Below, piece after piece: positions 58,718 through 64,000 of a stretch of DNA of 64,000 nt. Position 1 is the first letter of the stretch. Each line of letters opens with the position of its first letter. The notes under the pieces are model-generated. The model ran no database searches, was not told where the DNA came from, and saw only the letters and a program-made list of their open reading frames with translations. A program made the position numbers and the translations under genes. Source of the DNA: Pyronema omphalodes (taxonomy: Eukaryota; Ascomycota; Pezizomycetes; Pezizales; Pyronemataceae); the NCBI GenBank assembly GCA_024516155.1, contig JAJJXM010000045.1:62001-126000 (forward strand). Reading direction: 5' to 3'.

Positions 58718-59540
58718 CTATAGGGCCACCCGAGCTCTGATGACTGCGATCCCCAACAACCAACTGACAGCTCCATCTCCGTCTCCATGAACGCGGCAAA
58801 AAAATTTTATACTTCTCGATCTACACGTTCTACAAATCAGAATGCATAATGCCACAAGAGATATATTCGTCCAGGCCGGTAAGTATGCAACGTCACAGAT
58901 GCGGTTGTGTTTGTAACCGCGGTTTTTGACCTCGGACATAACATTGATGGCAGGAGATACGGAGTTGTTGTTTTCGTGTTGCTGAGTGTCCTCATTTGCG
59001 ATACTGATCGATAAGAAGTCTATGAGGATCTCATCTACCTTCATGTCGATAGGTACCCGGAAGTATGGCGGGAGTAATACAGAGCCGGCGACGATGCGGA
59101 AAAACTCGAGGGTTAAGGATAAACATGGACAAGGTCCACATGCGAGGCAATGATTACGCCCGGCTTCAACAAATACTTCACATCGAAGTCGGTTGCTTTC
59201 TTCATGTTTCCCCTAGACGGTTTTGAATACTTGTCGACTTTAGACGACTGGTAACTGTCACCTTCACAATTCTTTTCCTCACGCCCAGAGATTCGAAGTC
59301 TGATATAACTCCAAGCCTCACGCAACGTTTTCGAGCGACACGTTGGGGTAAGACGTGGGTACCGGAGAGAGGACGGTCACGGCACCGCAGAGTCGAGGCA
59401 GCTACTGTTCACAAATTGGTCAAGCAACACACAGCGTGGTGTCTTTATCTTGAAAACTTCGCAGTGATGAGTGCACCGTTGACATCAGTCGACGAGTCAT
59501 CGTCTATGATTCCGTGCTGGTTGAGTGCTGGGATTTGATT
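58718..59540 (-). pseudogene. Broken gene P2, paralog of P1
   Basis: Minus strand: IIDDDSSTDVNGALITAKFS near 59520; 59325-59113 reads ISGREEKNCEGDSYQSSKVD ... FDVKYLLKPGVIIASHVDLV; 59090-58718 reads RIVAGSVLLPPYFRVPIDMK, VDEILIDFLSISIANED and a hydrophobic stretch NISLVALCILICRTC. The pieces lie in different frames without convincing introns. Family unknown; DDDSS and LKPGV recur in the plus-strand gene at 63.4 kb. Confidence 0.35.
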
Positions 59541-59864
59541 GTGACGGATGAATAACAAAATTCGGTCCACCCAGGTTTGTTTAAGAAGTCAGAAAACCAA
59601 AAGTCAAGTCAATGTGCTGTAATAAATCCCCCCGCGTTAGTGTGAATCTATCAGGTAAATAGCGCAAGCGCAATCTTGACGCATGCGTATCGTGAAGGTT
59701 GTGGCACAATTTGCACGGCTAGTATTGGAGAGCGGATGGATAGTAGGGATAGTATTGTTTCAGCTTAGCTCTGTTACCCGTATGGCACTGAAAGTAATAT
59801 AGAGCTGCTAAGGCACCAACTTATCTTCCGGTGGAAACACTCTGTGCTATCACCCAGAGTTCGG

Positions 59865-60000
59865 CACGGTCCGTCCAGGACGGCGGACCGGACGGGACCA
59901 CGCTGGTGGTCCGGTCCCGTCCTCGACTTTGGACGGACGGCCACTATGTGGTCCGGTCCCGTCCGCAAACTGAAAAAGACCGGACGGGACGGCGGGTGAC
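59865..60000. repeat. GC-rich GGTCCCGTCC/GGACGGGACC inverted-repeat cluster
   Basis: GTGGTCCGGTCCCGTCC occurs twice (about 59906 and 59950) and its near-complement GGACCGGACGGGACC twice. This makes overlapping hairpins in an otherwise AT-richer region, 170-300 bp upstream of the Rcd1-like gene. Confidence 0.75.
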
Positions 60001-60171
60001 GGCAGGACCGTGGGTTTCGGGTGAGCTAGTTTGCAGGGGGCGGTTTGGTTTAAGTTTGCCAGAAATTATGGGCCGCAGCAGCGACGTCTTCAGCACTGTA
60101 GTAGATGAACCCGTCATGCTGCACTTTAGTCAAACTTTTACACCCCACTGCAGGTGCACGCTCCACCCACA

Positions 60172-62559
60172 ATGACACCGGACACCCCTACAGCTATGTT
60201 GAGCCATCCGAATGGGCATTTGCAAAGTGCTTCTATGCATCCGACTCGGTACATGAACCATCCGAATCAAGGTTATTTTACGCCGGCTCCTTCACCTGGT
60301 CTGCCTACCCAGCAGTTGATGTATCATGAATGCCAAGAGCCTCCGAATTCTTGTCAGCAGGCTCAAGACAGCAGACATGACCTCAGCCCGGCCGCCAAGG
60401 AGTGCCAACCATCGTCTTCGTCTGTACCAACGTCCGTTGGTGATGTTACACAAAGGTTATCACAGCTACATCTTGGGGACCCTGAAAATGCATCTCAGCA
60501 CTTCAAGCAGGTAGATTCGGTTTCCAATCTGTCATATCCTCCCATGATTCAGGAGAGAAGAATGAGCAGGAATATAAGCCCGGGAGAGGATGGGTGCTCT
60601 TCATTATCCACTTCAGACATACCACCCTGTGGCCCCCAGACTGCCGTATCATTACATCGAGGCCTTGCCCCAGGATATGGTTCTGCGTTGCAGCAGAATA
60701 ATGTTAAATATAACTTGATGGAGTATCTGGAGAATGTCGGACAAGCACCTGAGCCCCAGGATGTCAGTCATCGGTTGATTTCGGAGTCACACCATGTCGA
60801 AGAAACAGTCGGGCAGCAACCACAAAGTGTGGAGGCTCAGAGTGGTCACTCTTCGGTTTTGCCCTCGGTCCAGGAGGATGAGGTCGCCCAGAAGGCCGAA
60901 AAGGTGCCATTGGTATTTAATGATACTCACGACAGGCCTACAAACTCGAATCCACGTTTTACAACCGGGAGGCTGGAATATACCACCGGACGGCCATCAC
61001 ACAGGGAACACCACGCCGCGATCCGTTAATCGGTCTTTTGCCATGGAGTACTGGTGCAGCAACACATTTGACTAGCAGAAACGCCCAGTATGAAATACAT
61101 TCATCGAAGGAGGGGGATGGTAATCACATTGATGCAGCCGGGCCGGCAGACTCCTCCACATCCTATGTTTTACCGAGCAGCAGTGCTTTACGGCACGAGA
61201 TGGAAGTATTATGGCCGACTCGGAGGGACACATGTCTATTGAATAAGCATGAAGTCATCCAGAAACTGTTGGATATACTGTCCACATGTGACGGAGCGCA
61301 AAGGCAGTGTGTATTTGAGGCATTACTCGCTATCGACAGGGCCGAAGCCCCGCAGATGCCTGATATGCTGATGCGGTACCCAGGTATATCTTTGTGTCTT
61401 GAATTAATATGAAATGATATATGGTATGCTGACGGAATATTTGAATATACAGGGACTCTTGTGATTCTTATCGACGAGATTATACTTCTGACACAGCAGC
61501 TGGCCCGTTCTAAATCCAGGCCACATAATGCCGTTCATCGCGGAAGTGGCGTCCTGAGGGTCCTGCAAAGAATGGCTGCCGAAAATGAAGTAGCACAGTT
61601 TCTCAAGAACGGTAAGGCTTTTTATCTGATTCATCAGCCCGAAACTATTGTTAATGCAAACTGAAGCATGTATACACTCGATGATATTTCCGATTGTCAC
61701 CAACAGGCATGCTGATTGGGCAACTGATGTTGAGGATTATGTCCTGGAAGCACTGAAGGTGTACCAAATACTTGTTGATCACATCCCGCCTCATATCTAC
61801 ACGGAAAAACACCTTTTTGGGGTGCCGTCAGTTCTTGAATGCCTCGTGAATGGCGACCTCGCTCCCAAAAGGGGTTCAGATGCAGAGGTGCACAGGGTCG
61901 CGGAATATATCATTTGCAAGACTTTGACCACGAGGGTAAGTTTACAGCTCTGCTGCGAAGATGAAAATCTCCTGTCGAATGTTGTAACTACGCTTATGAA
62001 TATGCTGTTTCGGTCTAGAGATAATATCGACTGTCTGGTAACTACTGACGACGTTGTTCAGTGTTGGGTAAAGTACGTATTGTCCTTGACAGTCTTTTAG
62101 ATAAATAGACTAACCTCAAAAGAATTACCCAGGATATCAGAGTGGAAGACTGGTTGCTGAATGACTTTCCGAATATTGGTGCATCTTTTAGCGATGTTCT
62201 AAGTAAGGGGAACTCTGCAAACCCCTTTTGAGACAGCGGCTACTAAAAGTGATTGTGTAGACACTATGACATCGGAGGAAGACGAAGCCGCGAGAAGAGC
62301 ACTATTGGCCGTACTCCGCCAACTCAGGTCACGAAAACACCATCTTGCAAGCTCAACAGACCGAGTTGAAGTCCCTGGCGGCCCGTTAGGGAATCCTTCA
62401 AGTCACCATCAAGCACGGAACAGTCAATCTCAAGTAACGAGGGGCCAATTGCAGCATTCGAGGAGCCAGCCTGGAGCACATGCCAGACAGTTCCAAGGCA
62501 GGCATCTTGGTTCGAATATGGATAACCCGAGTACAGGGGATCCTAGATATCTATATTGA
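60172..62559 (+). CDS. Rcd1/Caf40 (CNOT9)-like protein with long disordered N terminus, one apparent frameshift
   Basis: Five exons: 60172-61383, 61453-61611, 61667-62067, 62133-62202, 62261-62559; about 713 residues after one base is restored between 60950 and 61029. The ATG at 60172 (CACAATGAC) opens MTPDTPTAMLSHPNGHLQ; the first 330 residues are P/S/Q-rich. The helical part matches CNOT9 order: EVIQKLLDILSTCDGAQRQC, ILIDEIILLTQQL, VLRVLQRMAAENEVAQFLKN, HRVAEYIICKTLTTR, WDIRVEDWLLNDFPN and DEAARRALLAVLRQLRSRK correspond to the armadillo helices and C-end. Known Caf40 is a CCR4-NOT subunit that binds NOT1 and peptide ligands. This copy is strongly diverged, with a Q/S-rich tail, so it is a paralog candidate; the role is inferred. 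Confidence 0.65.
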
Positions 62560-63362
62560 GCGACAAAAGACAATCCCAATTCTTGAGTTGCAGCTATGCC
62601 ATTTATGTTTTATCATAATGATGTTAACAATTATTTTTTGGAGTTATGGACAGATGTTGATTTTGAAATGTTGGCGGTGGAATTGCATTTTGGAGATGGC
62701 TCAACGAGTACAGTTATTAACATTTTGGTATTCAGTGTCTTGGTCAATTTTATACGATGTTCATTTTGATGTACACTTAGTGCTTATTATCTGTCATAGG
62801 CTCTTTGACATGGTTTTATTATTACTGTATAGTACTTTCAGGATTATTTATTCAAAACCTATATCTTGACTTATCAATGGTGGTATCATTTTGCTCCATA
62901 TTGATTTCTCTTATTCCCTCCACTCCAGTTATTCTTATTCGCTCCAAAACGCATGCTTTTGAAATGCCCGATACATGCTCGATGCTGTATCCTCGGTTGC
63001 TGAATTGGGCCCTCGTAGACTTCAGGTTGATTGTTCGCTGCGTGGAACTGGCTAAGTCTGGGGCCGAGTGGAATTATATAGGTCAGTATCCACGCGTGAC
63101 ATGAGTTACCCGCGGACTGTGAAGGATGATGGGTTGCGGCGTAATAGAGAAACAGGATTATAGATGCTGCGGATCACGGAGGATTTAATGCAGTATTGGA
63201 TCATGGGTCATGGGTTATGGGTCGTGTGGCAGGAGTATTCTTTTGTTTGCTTCTTTTTGTATACCCCCCCCCCCCCCCCCCCGGCCAAAACAAAAATGAC
63301 ATGCGTTCACCTGGTATGATAAAGTAAATCTCGTATATATATGGACAGCAGGTGAAATAACA
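62560..63362. other. Intergenic; poly-C at 63263
   Basis: AT-rich 3' region of the Rcd1-like gene with no convincing gene. A run of about 18-20 C lies at 63263-63282. Confidence 0.4.
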
Positions 63363-63846
63363 ATGACGATTGTAAATCTCAACGGCGACTGCTTCAGCGG
63401 CGATGACTCGTTGAGCAATGGTAACTTGCCTAGAAATTATGACTTACTCTCTGACGATGACTCATCTTCCAACGGCACCCATGAGATCCGCCATAGCTTT
63501 CCTCAGTCTTGTAGGCAACATCAATAGACGATGCGTAGCCGGGAGTTCCTGTTCAGTACCTATGCACATCGAAATTTGGGCTTATAAGAAATATGATTAC
63601 GCTTGTATCAGCGGTAGTCATATCTGCAGGCGAATACTATGACTTGACGCCACATCCGCGAATTTGAAAATTACGGGTCTCTGGAAACCGGGCGTGACTG
63701 TGGGATGGAGTCCATCTGTCATCTTCATAAATCTAATGGTCTTCAGTCTGTCAGAACGATTCAACAGTGGTAATGTATATTATGCGGCAATCGAGATTCT
63801 GAATGTACCGAGAGAGTGCGGGGTATCAATATGCGGGGATCTCTGA
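63363..63846 (+). CDS. Gene P3 of unknown family, one in-frame stop
   Basis: Exon 1 63363-63420 (MTIVNLNGDCFSGDDSLSN), intron 63421-63496 (GTAACT...CATAG, phase 1), exon 2 from 63497: FLSLVGNINRRCVAGSSCSV, MHIEIWAYKKYDYACISGSH. A single TGA at 63640-63642 interrupts the frame, which then stays open to 63846 (ANLKITGLWKPGVTVGWSPS, VIFINLMVFSLSERFNSGN, AAIEILNVPRECGVSICGDL). It is a recent nonsense mutation, a missed intron, or a true short protein. The WKPGVTV block resembles LKPGVII of P2. Function unknown. Confidence 0.4.
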
Positions 63847-64000
63847 AATCTGATTAATTATTAGAGGAAGGTTTAATAGAATCTGATTTTGTTTTTGTTG
63901 TGTTTGTCTTTCACGACATGGTGTAGCTAAAATGTGTATATGCATAGTGGAGGACTTCCCATCGCTCTATAGCAACGGACGTGAGAGTCCATTTCACCAC
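63847..64000. other. Window end, no gene seen
   Basis: Short AT-rich sequence, presumably 3' of P3. Confidence 0.4.

Noticed and set aside
59831..60175. 114-residue frame over the GC-rich hairpins
   Set aside because: Produced by palindromic GGTCCCGTCC repeats; composition not protein-like.

Overview
The window looks like repeat-rich nuclear DNA of a filamentous ascomycete (Pezizomycotina). The evidence is short spliced introns (about 48-95 bp) with GT..AG ends and CTAAC/CTGAC-like branch points, a secreted eight-cysteine CFEM-like protein with a C-terminal GPI-type tail, tRNA genes with Pol III T-run terminators, and very low gene density. A large-genome group such as Pezizomycetes is possible, but nothing here fixes the species.

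Layout. 1-306: 3' end of a coiled-coil gene. 1.58-2.05 kb: MITE-like element. 2.5-3.7 kb: three tandem tRNA-Gly(CCC) genes on duplicated flanks. 4.2-6.5 kb: two minus-strand genes with C-terminal membrane segments. 7.7 kb: tRNA-like sequence. 9.0-10.1 kb: decayed member of a family defined here by a CCxDCxxF motif. 10.1-12.8 kb: simple-sequence-rich, geneless DNA. 12.9-14.3 kb: minus-strand gene of an unknown 'CTSCH' family. 15.1-16.7 kb: small membrane-protein gene and the CFEM-like gene.

16.8-47.1 kb is an accessory block of about 30 kb made of nested direct and inverted copies of one repeat family. Sixteen copies of a conserved module (TATA box, about 100-nt leader with a hairpin, GTNAGT-like splice donor) lie in it. 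Left-hand copies point right and right-hand copies point left, so they face inward. The arms also carry a copied 3' end of the CFEM-like gene and an unknown gene ('X') in inverted orientation. A 6.6/7.8-kb segmental duplication inside the block carries two frameshifted copies of a small gene (MAPLSL family). An intact third copy sits just outside at 47.3 kb. Comparing the two duplicates shows a 537-bp TA-flanked MITE insertion with its empty site.

48-64 kb returns to genes: two more CCxDCxxF paralogs, a second CTSCH-family gene, several lineage-specific or broken genes, and a five-exon gene whose C-terminal half resembles CCR4-NOT subunit Rcd1/Caf40 (CNOT9).

Several otherwise coherent genes are broken by single-base shifts, mostly in or next to short homopolymers. 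Assembly error and real pseudogenisation must be separated before any gene is called dead. Function is unknown for most genes; family statements rest on paralogs within the window and on my recognition of patterns, with no database search.
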